Source: a virus
Length of the DNA stretch: 49,366 nt
Direction: 5' to 3' (one strand)
Virus record (IMG/VR): IMGVR_UViG_3300028581_002269
Coordinates: 1-49,366 of that record
Below, one piece after another: positions 35,564-43,781 of the stretch; the stretch's first letter is position 1; each line of letters begins with the position of its first letter. The position numbers and the translations under genes were made by a program. The notes beneath the pieces are model-generated. The model saw nothing but the letters and a program-made list of their open reading frames with translations, searched no databases and was not told the DNA's origin.

Positions 35564-35705
35564 CAGTATTTGTTTTTTCTTTACAACCCTCACGAATTAA
35601 TTTTTCTACAAAAGCAAACATTCTTAAACCATTATCTTCACAATAGTTTTTTAATAACTCGTGTGTCGTGGTAGTTATCTTAATATTTTTATCTCTTTTT
35701 AACAT
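35523..35705 (-). CDS. Small ribbon-helix-helix-like DNA-binding protein
   Basis: A 60-residue protein. KNIKITTTTHELLKNYCEDN then GLRMFAFVEKLIREGCKEK fits a ribbon (basic strand) followed by two helices, as in Arc/CopG-type regulators or plasmid-partition proteins. The C-terminal tail is charged. It is encoded on the minus strand inside the plus-strand tail operon and overlaps the truncated ORF by 41 nt. A pair of 16-nt direct repeats lies 15-53 nt upstream of its start, a plausible operator. Confidence 0.55.
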   Translation of the reverse strand: MLKRDKNIKITTTTHELLKNYCEDNGLRMFAFVEKLIREGCKEKTNTVKIKKDIYGDELS

Positions 35706-35720
35706 ATATTATTACATAAA

Positions 35721-35758
35721 TATCACACTAGTCATATAAAAGTATTACACTAGTCATA
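35721..35758. repeat. Direct-repeat pair, candidate operator
   Basis: TATCACACTAGTCATA (35721-35736) and TATTACACTAGTCATA (35743-35758) differ at one base and are spaced 22 nt start to start, two helical turns. Each holds the palindrome ACTAGT. They lie between the RHH-like gene and the sheath gene. Confidence 0.6.
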
Positions 35759-35805
35759 CTAATACAGATTTATTCTTTACTTTAAAAAACTTTTGAAAAA
35801 GAAGC

Positions 35806-35821
35806 TAATATTTATAATAAA
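35806..35821 (+). promoter_or_regulatory. Late-type ATATTTAT element (sheath)
   Basis: TAATATTTATAATAAA, 38 nt upstream of the sheath ATG when counted from the core. The leader after it is A-rich. Confidence 0.5.
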
Positions 35822-35854
35822 AAGAAAATAACTCTTTAAAAAATAAAAACAATA

Positions 35855-38623
35855 ATGGCTTCACAAAAAGTATTTGTATCACCAGGTGTATTTACATCAG
35901 AAAAAGATTTAACCTTTGTAGCACAACAAGTTGGTGTAACTACATTGGGTCTCGCAGGTGAGACTGTCAAAGGACCAGCTTTCGAACCAATATTCATTAC
36001 AAATTATAATGAATATTTAACAATTTTCGGTGGTTTAAATCCAGAAAAATTTGATAACGGTAAACCAAAATATGAGACATCTTATATTGCAAAAAGTTAT
36101 TTAACCGAATCAAATCAATTATTCGTAACTAGAACTCTAGGATTAACTGGTTTTGACGCTGGTGATGCTTGGGCAGTAGTTTCTGAAGCTGGTTACGACC
36201 CAACAACAATTATTACTGGTGTTACAACCTTATTTACTGCTGATTTTACTGGTAGTACTTACGCGAATATCACAAATATTAACGCACAATATTTATACAC
36301 ATTAGGTTTATTTCCTAATGGTCCAACATTAACAACAGCTAACGTACCAGGTGTTTCGGTAACATACCCACAAGGTATTGTTTTCAGTAAACAAGCTGGT
36401 TCATTTACTGGTGTTTCAGCAACGGTACTTCTTTCAAATTTATCTGGATTAAGTGGTACTATTTCTGGTACTGTTACAACTTACATTGCAAGTGCTTATA
36501 CAGCATATGAAGGTATGGTATTAGCGGTTTTAAGATCTAGAGGTAGATATATTAGTGATATCCTAAATTGGAGTACAGACCAATCGATTAATGGTTTAGT
36601 TGCTAATATGACAGGAGCATTAACAAATCCTTTAGGACAATTTGTATTATCAGCATCCTCAGTAGGTTTAACTGGTAGTACTTTCACATATGATGTATCT
36701 CTTGATAAAACAAGTAGAAATTACATACCTGGAGTATTAGGTGTTGATTGTCACGATAGAGGTAGTTTAGTTTATGTTGATGAAATTTATACTAACAACA
36801 CACAAGATTTAATTGATAACGGTTACATTATGGGTTTAAAAGAAGATTTAATTTATATACCATATAATAGTAACTATAAACAACAATATCAAACACCAGA
36901 AACACCTTGGGTTGTATCTGAATTACGAGGTAATGTTGTTGTTAAATTATTTAAATTTATTTCAATTTCTGATGGTTCATCAGCAAATCAAGAAATAAAA
37001 ATCTCTATTCAAAATATTAAGCCAGATACAAAAGAGTTTGATATTATTATTAGACAATGGAATGATACTGACGCAAGACCGTCTATCCTCGAAAGTTACC
37101 CTAAGTGTAACATGGACCCATCTTCAAACAACTATGTTGCAAGAAGAATCGGTACCGCTGATGGAGAAAACGTATTAAACAGTAGATTCGTAATGTTGGT
37201 TATGAACGCTAACGCACCAATTGACGCTTTCACAGCTGGTTTTGAAGGTTATATCGTAAGTAATTATGTAGGTACTAACGGTACTGCATTAGCTCCGATG
37301 ATTGACTATAAGATTCAATACTTCCCTGAGAATGAAAGAATTAAAAAGGTATACCTTGGTATTACTGATACTTTAGGTATCGACGAAGATATGTTTAACT
37401 GGAAAGGTTTAACGAACGGTGATAACTATTGGACAGCAACAACTAAAGGTTTCCACATGGATAGTGGAGCTACTGTAGCTGGTAATTTTGAATGTGGTCT
37501 TTACCAATTCAGAGATGGTGTGGGTATCGAAGGTACTGATTATGAAAGTATTTCAGCAAGAAAATTCACTTTCGTTCCGTATCTTGGATTTGATGGTTGG
37601 GATTGTTACAGAAGAAGTAGGACTAATACTGATAGATATAGAGTTGGTAAAGTTGGTTTCACAACTGGTGTAGCACAAGGACAATTTATCCAATTAGGGC
37701 CACAAGACGGTACATCCGATTTATACGCTTATTGGAACGCTATCAATACATTTAAAAACCCTGAAGCGGTTAACATTAACGTGTTCGCATCTCCTGGGAT
37801 TGACTATACTGATAACAACTATCTTGTTCAAGAAACAATCGATTTAATCGAAGAAGAAAGAGCTGACTCAGTTTATATTGTAACTTCTCCTGAGAATGTT
37901 ACTTATGATACCGCTGACCAATTAGTGGGTATTGGATTTAATTCTGTATCAATTGATACGGCAGATGCACTTGTTAATTTATTAGACGCAGCGGATATTG
38001 ATTCTAACTACACAGCCACATACTGGCCTTGGGTACAAGAAAGAGACACTGAAAATACTGTTAACATTTGGTTACCACCAACATTAGAAGTTTGTAAGAA
38101 TATTGCATTAACCGATAATGTCGCTTTCCCTTGGTACGCAGTAGCTGGTTACAATAGAGGTCTTACAAACGCTATTCAAGCTAGAATTAAATTAACTGAA
38201 GATGATAGAGATACTTTATATGAAGGACGTGTTAATCCAATGGCAACTTTCTCAGATGTGGGTGTTGTAATTTGGGGTAATAAAAACTTACAGGTTAAAG
38301 ATTCTGTTCTTGACAGATTAAATATCAGAAGATTATTATTACAAGCTCGTAAATTAATTACAGCAGTTGGTGTTAGATTGTTATTCGAACAAAATGACCA
38401 AATCGTTAGAAATCAATTCTTGAACTTAGTAAACCCAATCTTGGATAATATCAGAAAAGAAAGAGGTTTAGCAGACTTTAGGGTACAATTATCTAACGAC
38501 CCAGAAGAAATCGATAGAAATGAAATGAGAGGTAAGATTTTCTTAAAACCTATCCCATCATTAGAATTCATTATTATCGAGTTCAACGTAACTACAACTG
38601 GAGCATCATTTGATAATATCTAA
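35855..38623 (+). CDS. Contractile tail sheath protein (gp18-like)
   Basis: A 922-residue sheath subunit. The N-terminus SQKVFVSPGVFTSEKDLT is typical of sheath arm strands. The C-terminal domain has RINPM-like GRVNPMATFSDVGVVIWGN, then NIRRLLLQARKLITAVGVRL and KIFLKPIPSLEFIIIEFNVT, which form the conserved inner, polymerising layer. It is longer than T4 gp18 (659 aa); the extra mass is probably in outer domains at about 115-340 and 400-650. A strong terminator follows. Confidence 0.93.
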   Translation: MASQKVFVSPGVFTSEKDLTFVAQQVGVTTLGLAGETVKGPAFEPIFITNYNEYLTIFGGLNPEKFDNGKPKYETSYIAKSYLTESNQLFVTRTLGLTGFDAGDAWAVVSEAGYDPTTIITGVTTLFTADFTGSTYANITNINAQYLYTLGLFPNGPTLTTANVPGVSVTYPQGIVFSKQAGSFTGVSATVLLSNLSGLSGTISGTVTTYIASAYTAYEGMVLAVLRSRGRYISDILNWSTDQSINGLVANMTGALTNPLGQFVLSASSVGLTGSTFTYDVSLDKTSRNYIPGVLGVDCHDRGSLVYVDEIYTNNTQDLIDNGYIMGLKEDLIYIPYNSNYKQQYQTPETPWVVSELRGNVVVKLFKFISISDGSSANQEIKISIQNIKPDTKEFDIIIRQWNDTDARPSILESYPKCNMDPSSNNYVARRIGTADGENVLNSRFVMLVMNANAPIDAFTAGFEGYIVSNYVGTNGTALAPMIDYKIQYFPENERIKKVYLGITDTLGIDEDMFNWKGLTNGDNYWTATTKGFHMDSGATVAGNFECGLYQFRDGVGIEGTDYESISARKFTFVPYLGFDGWDCYRRSRTNTDRYRVGKVGFTTGVAQGQFIQLGPQDGTSDLYAYWNAINTFKNPEAVNINVFASPGIDYTDNNYLVQETIDLIEEERADSVYIVTSPENVTYDTADQLVGIGFNSVSIDTADALVNLLDAADIDSNYTATYWPWVQERDTENTVNIWLPPTLEVCKNIALTDNVAFPWYAVAGYNRGLTNAIQARIKLTEDDRDTLYEGRVNPMATFSDVGVVIWGNKNLQVKDSVLDRLNIRRLLLQARKLITAVGVRLLFEQNDQIVRNQFLNLVNPILDNIRKERGLADFRVQLSNDPEEIDRNEMRGKIFLKPIPSLEFIIIEFNVTTTGASFDNI

Positions 38624-38632
38624 TAAATTATA

Positions 38633-38662
38633 AAAAGAACCTATGTAAAAATAGGTTCTTTT
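38633..38662 (+). terminator. Hairpin terminator after sheath gene
   Basis: AAAAGAACCTAT (38633-38644) pairs with ATAGGTTCTTTT (38651-38662), a 12-bp stem with a 6-nt loop, 10 nt after the sheath stop. Confidence 0.85.
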
Positions 38663-38673
38663 ACTAATATAAA

Positions 38674-38689
38674 CATATTTATATAAAAA
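38674..38689 (+). promoter_or_regulatory. Late-type ATATTTAT element
   Basis: Element ACATATTTATATAAAA-like, core 15 nt before the ATG at 38,698 and just after the sheath terminator, so a new transcript can start here. Confidence 0.5.
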
Positions 38690-38697
38690 CAAAAAAC

Positions 38698-38886
38698 ATG
38701 TCAAAAATTGTTAAAAAGAAAGACCTTGATGTACTTATTGAAAGTACCCTTAAAAAGGCAGGCATTGAAACTCCTAAAAAAAAGGTTGTTACAGAATCAA
38801 AGGTTAAAGCTGAAGTTCTTACTGAAGATTTTAAGAAAGAATTAGCTCAATTTAATAAGCTTACTAACTTCAAATACAAATACTAA
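38698..38886 (+). CDS. Small Lys-rich late protein with CTS-like start
   Basis: A 62-residue basic protein starting MSKIVKKKDLDVLIESTLKK. The LIES at 13-16 gives a hydrophobic-x-Glu site resembling prohead-protease targets, and VLTED recurs near residue 40. It is between the sheath and the 208-aa late protein. It may be an internal capsid peptide. No family is recognised. Confidence 0.5.
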   Translation: MSKIVKKKDLDVLIESTLKKAGIETPKKKVVTESKVKAEVLTEDFKKELAQFNKLTNFKYKY

Positions 38887-38893
38887 AACAAAA

Positions 38894-39520
38894 ATGGCAA
38901 CTGTAAAAAGATATAGAATCAACAAAGAACAACTTGAAAGAGTAGTTGAGAACTTTGTTATGGAGGCAGCTTCAATTAACAATAAGAAGGCTCCAGTTAA
39001 GAACCACATCCCTTCACAAGGTGCTGAGGCAAAAAAACACATTAAAAATAAGATGTCAGGTAAGATGGTAGAAAAAGGTGAAGGGGTTCCTGCGGCAGGA
39101 AAACTTCAAAAGAAATTACCTCAAGCAGCTGACGCAAAAAAACATATGTCTTCAGCTAAAGCAACCCATTCAAACAAAGCCAAAATGGTTAGAGAACACT
39201 ATAGCAAAGAATTAATGAACGAGGGTGTTGGTGAAATGTGGGACAAACTTATGAAATGGATGGGTCACAGATGGGACCAAAAGAAAGCTGAACAAGCTTG
39301 GAACCAAGTTTATGTTAAAAACGCTGAAAAGATGTCAAAAGCATATGCTAACGGTGATGTTCAAGATTTCAAAAACGCTGTTATGAAATTTATGAAAGCT
39401 AACGCTGGTCTTCCTATCCTTGCTGGTAACGGTAAAAACGCTGAATGGAACGATGAAGAAAAAGAATTTAAACGTCTAGGTTCTAAACTTGGTGGACCAG
39501 GTGGAGTAGTAGGTGGATAA
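38894..39520 (+). CDS. Late protein with CTS-like N-terminus
   Basis: A 208-residue basic protein. The N-terminal INKEQLERVVENFVMEAAS is an amphipathic helix ending in the FVMEA site. Residues 43-90 hold two related segments (AEAKKHIKNKMSGK and ADAKKHMSSAKA). The C-terminal 100 residues are helical (MWDKLMKWMGHRWDQ, MSKAYANGDVQDFKNAVMKF) and end in a Gly-rich tail. It lies just before a bidirectional terminator. The profile fits an internal, DNA-associated virion protein; function is unknown. Confidence 0.55.
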   Translation: MATVKRYRINKEQLERVVENFVMEAASINNKKAPVKNHIPSQGAEAKKHIKNKMSGKMVEKGEGVPAAGKLQKKLPQAADAKKHMSSAKATHSNKAKMVREHYSKELMNEGVGEMWDKLMKWMGHRWDQKKAEQAWNQVYVKNAEKMSKAYANGDVQDFKNAVMKFMKANAGLPILAGNGKNAEWNDEEKEFKRLGSKLGGPGGVVGG

Positions 39521-39537
39521 TTAAATTATTAGATATA

Positions 39538-39569
39538 AAAAAACCCTAACATTACTGTTAGGGTTTTTT
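39538..39569. terminator. Bidirectional hairpin terminator
   Basis: AAAAAACCCTAACA (39538-39551) pairs with TGTTAGGGTTTTTT (39556-39569) around TTAC. It separates the converging 208-aa gene and the lipoprotein gene and serves both. Confidence 0.9.
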
Positions 39570-39592
39570 GTTTTATAACGTGTCGAACGTCT

Positions 39593-40054
39593 TTATTTTA
39601 ATCTACTCTTATCCACTATGACAACATATATTGTGTCAATAACTTTTCCAGTAACTTCTTTTGGATTTTCTGATTTACCGTTAAAGGTGTTTCCAAAATT
39701 TTTCTCAAGAACTTCCATTTTATTAACAAAATAATCCGTCTCACCACGATTACCAAGCCAATTCCATCCAGACACTTGAGTATATGTAAGTTTAACTTTC
39801 CAACCGTATTCAGCCGCACTATCCAATTGTGCCACCAACCCATCTGGTTCGTTATCATTATCAATCGAAAAATCCCAACTATCTGTTGAGGTCATTCCTG
39901 TTTGGGTAATGTTAAGGTGACCTTCCCATGTATCCCAAATAAGACCTTTCTTGGCAAGTTTGTTTACTGTTCCAATACGTTCACCGTTTGAATAGTTGTT
40001 ACTACAAGAAGTTAAGAATAGAACCCCTACTATTAATGCTAAAAATTTTTTCAT
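39593..40054 (-). CDS. Phage-encoded lipoprotein
   Basis: A 153-residue lipoprotein starting MKKFLALIVGVLFLTSCSNN: basic n-region, hydrophobic core, lipobox LTSC with Cys17. An upstream in-frame start (40,111) lies within clpP and is rejected. The mature domain is a mixed beta protein (WEGHLNITQTGMTSTDSWDF, GWKVKLTYTQVSGWNWLG). It would be lipid-anchored in the host envelope. Known phage lipoproteins commonly block superinfection or adsorption, which is a possible role here. Start is 4 nt after the clpP stop, so they share a transcript. Confidence 0.8.
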   Translation of the reverse strand: MKKFLALIVGVLFLTSCSNNYSNGERIGTVNKLAKKGLIWDTWEGHLNITQTGMTSTDSWDFSIDNDNEPDGLVAQLDSAAEYGWKVKLTYTQVSGWNWLGNRGETDYFVNKMEVLEKNFGNTFNGKSENPKEVTGKVIDTIYVVIVDKSRLK

Positions 40055-40058
40055 CTTA

Positions 40059-40763
40059 TTATTTTTTAATTGTTTTTTGTAAAGGTTTAATAACTTCATC
40101 AATAATTCCATACGCTAAAGCGTCGTCTGCTGATAACCATAAATCACGTGAAGCATCGTCAGCAACTTGTTCACGAGTTTTACCACAATAACCACCCAAT
40201 AATTCAAAAAGAATTTCATTGGTTTTTTCCCATTCTTTCATTGTGATACGGGCGTCTTGGATATTACCCATTGCTCCACCACTTGATTGGTGTAACATTG
40301 TTTTTGAGAATCTTAAGGAACTTCTCATACCTTTTGTTCCAGCTCCCAATAAAACTGAACCCATTGATGCCGCCATACCAGTATTAATGGTGGCGATTGG
40401 GGCTTTGATGTATTCCATTACATCAACAATACTCAAACCTGACTTCACAGACCCACCAGGTGAGTCTATATGCATCGTAATGGTTTTCTTATGGTCTTGT
40501 TGGTCTAAGAATAAAAGTTGTGCCTGTACAACCGTAGACATTCTATCATTTACTGGACCAGCAACCCATAGGATTCTATCCATCATCAATCTAGAAAAGA
40601 TATCAATTTGTGTTGCTCTCATTTCTCTTTCTTCCAAGACATAGGGAGTCATACTACCTTGGATTGTCACAGGAACCTCTGACATAAAGTTTTGGTAAGC
40701 GTGCAACGTGTTAGAACCAACCCCTTGGTCTTTAATTGCAAATTTTTCGAATTCGTTTAACAT
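40059..40763 (-). CDS. clpP: ClpP-family serine protease
   Basis: A 234-residue ClpP. The catalytic triad is visible: Ser133 in GMAASMGSVLL, His158 in TMLHQSSGG and Asp207 in SRDLWLSADDALAYGIID. EEREMRATQIDIFSRLMMDR and IDSPGGSVKSGL are family motifs; the ERxxxxxDIFSRLMMDR style is that of Bacteroidota ClpP. The protein has a longer N-terminus than usual, and no ClpX/ClpA is in the window. It may assemble with host ATPases, act on virion proteins, or mature a prohead. It is a minus-strand gene between tail genes, followed by the lipoprotein gene. Confidence 0.92.
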   Translation of the reverse strand: MLNEFEKFAIKDQGVGSNTLHAYQNFMSEVPVTIQGSMTPYVLEEREMRATQIDIFSRLMMDRILWVAGPVNDRMSTVVQAQLLFLDQQDHKKTITMHIDSPGGSVKSGLSIVDVMEYIKAPIATINTGMAASMGSVLLGAGTKGMRSSLRFSKTMLHQSSGGAMGNIQDARITMKEWEKTNEILFELLGGYCGKTREQVADDASRDLWLSADDALAYGIIDEVIKPLQKTIKK

Positions 40764-40789
40764 GTTTATATAAATTTTGTTTAAACAAT

Positions 40790-40805
40790 GATATTTATAA
40801 TAAAA
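40790..40805 (+). promoter_or_regulatory. Late-type ATATTTAT element, first of a pair
   Basis: GATATTTATAATAAAA, followed by an inverted repeat and a second copy at 40,838, upstream of the tail tube gene. Confidence 0.45.
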
Positions 40806-40824
40806 TTAGCAGTCAATCTGCTAA
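40806..40824 (+). other. Short hairpin between the paired late elements
   Basis: TTAGCAG (40806-40812) and CTGCTAA (40818-40824) form a perfect 7-bp stem with loop TCAAT. It could be a protein-binding site or weak terminator. Confidence 0.5.
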
Positions 40825-40837
40825 AAATAAAATAGAG

Positions 40838-40854
40838 CATATTTATAATAAAAA
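40838..40854 (+). promoter_or_regulatory. Late-type ATATTTAT element, second of a pair
   Basis: CATATTTATAATAAAAA with the core 37 nt before the tail tube ATG; shares 14 bases with the first copy. Confidence 0.5.
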
Positions 40855-40883
40855 GATAACAACTTAAACAAAAAGACATTACT

Positions 40884-41372
40884 ATGGCAGATTTACTAAT
40901 GAGGATGCCGGTTCCTTACGAACCAAAAAAGCAGAACCGATTCATACTTAGATTCCCTTCACCTCTTGGAATTCAAGAGTGGTTTGTGAAAACAGCATCA
41001 AGACCTAAAATTTCTCAAGAGGAAACAGAAATTCAATTTCTTAACACATCAACTTGGGTAATTGGTCGTTTTACTTGGGATACTATTGACGTTACATTCC
41101 GTGACCCAATTGGTCCTTCAGCGGCACAAGCAATTATGGAGTGGGTACGTCTTCACTCTGAATCAGTAACAGGTCGTCAAGGTTATGCAGCTGGTTATAA
41201 GAAAGACATTGAATTAGAATTATTAGACCCAACAGGTGTTGTAATTGAAAAATGGATTCTTCAAGGTACAATGTTAACAAACGTTGACTTTGGTGGGTTA
41301 GATTATTCAACTTCTGAAATTGCTGAAATTACTGGAACTTTACGTTTCGATAGAGCTATTCACGTATTCTAA
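40884..41372 (+). CDS. Tail tube protein (gp19-like)
   Basis: A 162-residue tube subunit, essentially the length of T4 gp19 (163 aa). NRFILRFPSPLGIQEWFVKT, WDTIDVTFRDPIGPSAAQAI, YKKDIELELLDPTGVVIEKW and STSEIAEITGTLRFDRAIH follow the strand order of the family's beta-barrel fold. It forms the rigid inner tube inside the sheath. A terminator hairpin follows, so it is monocistronic, matching its high copy number. Confidence 0.9.
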   Translation: MADLLMRMPVPYEPKKQNRFILRFPSPLGIQEWFVKTASRPKISQEETEIQFLNTSTWVIGRFTWDTIDVTFRDPIGPSAAQAIMEWVRLHSESVTGRQGYAAGYKKDIELELLDPTGVVIEKWILQGTMLTNVDFGGLDYSTSEIAEITGTLRFDRAIHVF

Positions 41373-41393
41373 TTATTTTACAACAAATTATAC

Positions 41394-41422
41394 AAAATCC
41401 TCACTCAAAAGGTGGGGATTTT
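41394..41422 (+). terminator. Hairpin terminator after tail tube gene
   Basis: AAAATCCTCAC pairs with GTGGGGATTTT (one T-G pair) around a loop of about 7 nt and ends in a T-run. Confidence 0.75.
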
Positions 41423-41434
41423 TTATGATTCCAT

Positions 41435-41450
41435 CGATATTTATAAAGAA
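41435..41450 (+). promoter_or_regulatory. Late-type ATATTTAT element
   Basis: CGATATTTATAAAGAA, directly before the ATG at 41,451 (6 nt from the core). The same 13 bases occur at 46,624 and, on the minus strand, at 21,759. Confidence 0.5.
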
Positions 41451-41942
41451 ATGAAAAACTTAATCCGTAAGATATTAAAGGAACAAGAAAACGAGTTTGA
41501 CTGGGTGAAAGATATAAACCCTAGTGAGGCTGAAAAACTTGTTATACAACCTTTTAGAGATATGGATTACGAATATAGTACCGATTTTGTAAGTGAAATG
41601 GTACCTTTATTAATAGAAAAGGGTATCACAAGACCAGAAGATTTAACTGAAATCGGTAGGGAAATTAAAAAGGAATTTAGTCGTTCTTATTATAGAGCTT
41701 ATGATAGTGGATATGATAGTGGACAAAATGACTGTGGTTGTGATTATTGTTGTGATGACATGTATTATATCGATGATGTGAGAGAAAAAGAAAAAGAGGC
41801 TCGTGAAGAAGGTTATGAGGAGGGTCAAGAGACGGGTTATGAAGCAGGAAAATCTGAAATGCAAGATAAAATTGAGGAATTAGAAGAACAAATTGAAGAA
41901 TTACAGGCTAGATTAGCTGGTAGTAACGATGATTTAAATTAA
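41451..41942 (+). CDS. Cys-motif coiled-coil late protein A
   Basis: A 163-residue protein from ATG 41,451. A start at 41,412 would run through a terminator and the late element and is rejected. The N-terminus MKNLIRKILKEQENEFDWVK nearly matches the next gene's. Residues 95-101 are CGCDYCC, and 110-160 a long charged coiled coil (REKEKEAREEGYEEGQE). The Cys cluster may bind metal. It is a paralogue of the protein that follows; both lie between tube and hub genes and may be packaged. Confidence 0.6.
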   Translation: MKNLIRKILKEQENEFDWVKDINPSEAEKLVIQPFRDMDYEYSTDFVSEMVPLLIEKGITRPEDLTEIGREIKKEFSRSYYRAYDSGYDSGQNDCGCDYCCDDMYYIDDVREKEKEAREEGYEEGQETGYEAGKSEMQDKIEELEEQIEELQARLAGSNDDLN

Positions 41943-41953
41943 TAAGAAGGTTA

Positions 41954-42400
41954 ATGAGAGATTTAATTAAGAAAATATTAAAAGAACAGGAAGACCATTT
42001 TGAATGGGTTAAGGATCTTGATGTTCATATTGCCGAAAAAGAGATTAAAAAAGATTTCATAAAAGCTGACCATGATTATGACTTTGGGGGTGAGGGACTT
42101 TATCAAATGTTGATTGGTGCTGGTGTCCACGATTTAGAAAAATTAAAAGAAATTGGGGAATACGTATATCAACAAGCTGATAATACATACACTTACGCGC
42201 AAGATAATTACGACTATAGTTGTGATGGATGTTGTGACGATTATGTATATGAAGATGTGGTTTCTGATAGAGAAGATACAGCACGTGAAGAGGGTAGGGA
42301 AGAAAGGCAGGAAGAAATTGATGACCTAAAAAGTCAAATAGATGAACTAAATTCAACAATTGAAGAATTACGCAATCAAATTATAAGTGGTGAGGAGTAG
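41954..42400 (+). CDS. Cys-motif coiled-coil late protein B
   Basis: A 148-residue paralogue of protein A. The N-terminus MRDLIKKILKEQEDHFEWVK aligns residue for residue. The Cys motif is CDGCC (90-94), and the coiled coil has DREDTAREEGREERQEEIDD then SQIDELNSTIEELRNQI. The spacing of the blocks matches protein A with small deletions. This indicates a recent tandem duplication followed by divergence. Function unknown; a scaffold or metal-binding internal protein is possible. Confidence 0.6.
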   Translation: MRDLIKKILKEQEDHFEWVKDLDVHIAEKEIKKDFIKADHDYDFGGEGLYQMLIGAGVHDLEKLKEIGEYVYQQADNTYTYAQDNYDYSCDGCCDDYVYEDVVSDREDTAREEGREERQEEIDDLKSQIDELNSTIEELRNQIISGEE

Positions 42401-43760
42401 AATTAAAAAAATATTATCCGAAATACAAGTCCCACATCACTATCAACCAACAGGAAATAGTTGTGGTCCGACTTGTTTAAAGATGGTTCACGATTTTTTT
42501 GTTGGTAACAGGTTTAAAATATCTGATATATGTCGTGCTTGTGGTACTGATTGGGTTGTTGGAACACCTCCTGATAGAATGGTCAAAGGTCTTAAATACA
42601 TGGGTATTGAATATATTGAACATATGAGTGAAGAAGATCCTTATCAATCACTTAAAGACTCTATCGACAAAGGACACCCTTGTGTTGTTAGAGCAAACGT
42701 TCAAGGAACACCACATTGGATTATTGTTGTTGATTATGACCATGATACACTTATGGTAAACGATCCTTGGTTGGGTAGATTACTTTATGAAATTGATGGA
42801 TTTGATGAGATTTGGTTCTCTGGTAGAGACAAAATACGTGAATATTTTTATTATGAAATAACAAATGCCAATGAAGATATATATCCAGATGATGATATAG
42901 AAGATGAAGAGTTTCCAGAAGATGAGAGAGAAGATTTTATGACAGAAGAATCTGAAACCACCGAAAAAGAATGGTGGGAGGATTGGACTGACGAGGATAT
43001 TAGTTATTTTATTCATGAACTACAATCTGTTCATGGGGTTACAGCAAATGTCGCTGAAGTACAAGAATTTTCAAATGAGGTTGATGTAACGGATTTATCT
43101 ATTGAACAATTTGCAGAAGAATTTGTTAGTTGGTTAAAAGATGGTGATGATTATGTTAGTGATGAGGAGGAAGAGGTTGATGGTGATCCAAACCAATTAG
43201 AAATAGAATTTCCAGAAGATAAAAAAACATATTCTGAAGGAATAGAAATATCTAATTTTGAAGATGAAGATGAGATTCTTGACGCCTTAAGAGTTGGTTT
43301 GAAGGTTTTTGAGGGTCAAATGACACCAAAGGCATTAATAAAATACCTTTCTGAGGCCACCGATTGGGATATATCTGTTAAAGCAACTTATCAAGGTAAG
43401 GTGGTTGGATTTTATTTTTTAGCTGAAAATCAAATTGCTGATTATATGTTACACTATATGCAAAGAGATTATAATTGTTACTCGCCAGAAGAATGTGAAG
43501 AAAAAAACCCAGGTTCAATTAAGGTTAATCCAATGGAATTCCAAAATTTAGATGGTGTTGAGGGCGTGGCTTTAGGTATTGACCCAGAGTATAAAGGGTT
43601 AGGTATTGGTAAAAAATTAATAGAATACTCACAAAGTTTACCCTATGATTATCTTTGGGGTCAACAATACGAACATTTAGAAAACATTGACCATTGGACT
43701 AAGAGACGTGAAATCGCAGCTTACTTTCCAGGATTATACCTAACATATCAAATGTTATAA
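42390..43760 (+). CDS. C39-like peptidase fused to GNAT acetyltransferase
   Basis: A 456-residue two-domain protein. The start chosen is GTG 42,390 because it gives MRSRIKKILSEI, matching the N-termini of the two genes before it (a GTG one codon earlier is possible). Residues 15-145 are a papain-like C39/C70-type domain with Cys25 (GNSCGPTCL), His109 (GTPHWIIVV) and Asp125 (MVNDPW). An acidic linker with a WxxWTDEDISYFIHEL region spans 150-285. Residues about 305-456 are a GNAT domain with the acetyl-CoA loop GIDPEYKGLGIGKKL. It overlaps the paralogue B gene by 11 nt. Substrates are unknown; self-processing or host-protein modification after injection is possible. Confidence 0.75.
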   Translation: MRSRIKKILSEIQVPHHYQPTGNSCGPTCLKMVHDFFVGNRFKISDICRACGTDWVVGTPPDRMVKGLKYMGIEYIEHMSEEDPYQSLKDSIDKGHPCVVRANVQGTPHWIIVVDYDHDTLMVNDPWLGRLLYEIDGFDEIWFSGRDKIREYFYYEITNANEDIYPDDDIEDEEFPEDEREDFMTEESETTEKEWWEDWTDEDISYFIHELQSVHGVTANVAEVQEFSNEVDVTDLSIEQFAEEFVSWLKDGDDYVSDEEEEVDGDPNQLEIEFPEDKKTYSEGIEISNFEDEDEILDALRVGLKVFEGQMTPKALIKYLSEATDWDISVKATYQGKVVGFYFLAENQIADYMLHYMQRDYNCYSPEECEEKNPGSIKVNPMEFQNLDGVEGVALGIDPEYKGLGIGKKLIEYSQSLPYDYLWGQQYEHLENIDHWTKRREIAAYFPGLYLTYQML

Positions 43761-43776
43761 CTATTTATAAATAAAA
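43760..43776 (+). promoter_or_regulatory. Late-type element variant
   Basis: ACTATTTATAAATAAAA, lacking the first A of the core, 5 nt before the ATG at 43,782; overlaps the stop codon region of the previous gene. Confidence 0.35.
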
Positions 43777-43781
43777 CCACA

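Noticed and set aside
40055-40111. A longer reading of the lipoprotein from 40,111
   Set aside because: It would start inside clpP and place 19 residues before a perfect signal peptide.
41412-41450. An upstream start at 41,412 for the Cys-motif protein A
   Set aside because: It falls within the tail tube terminator and the late element; the ATG at 41,451 aligns with the paralogue's start.
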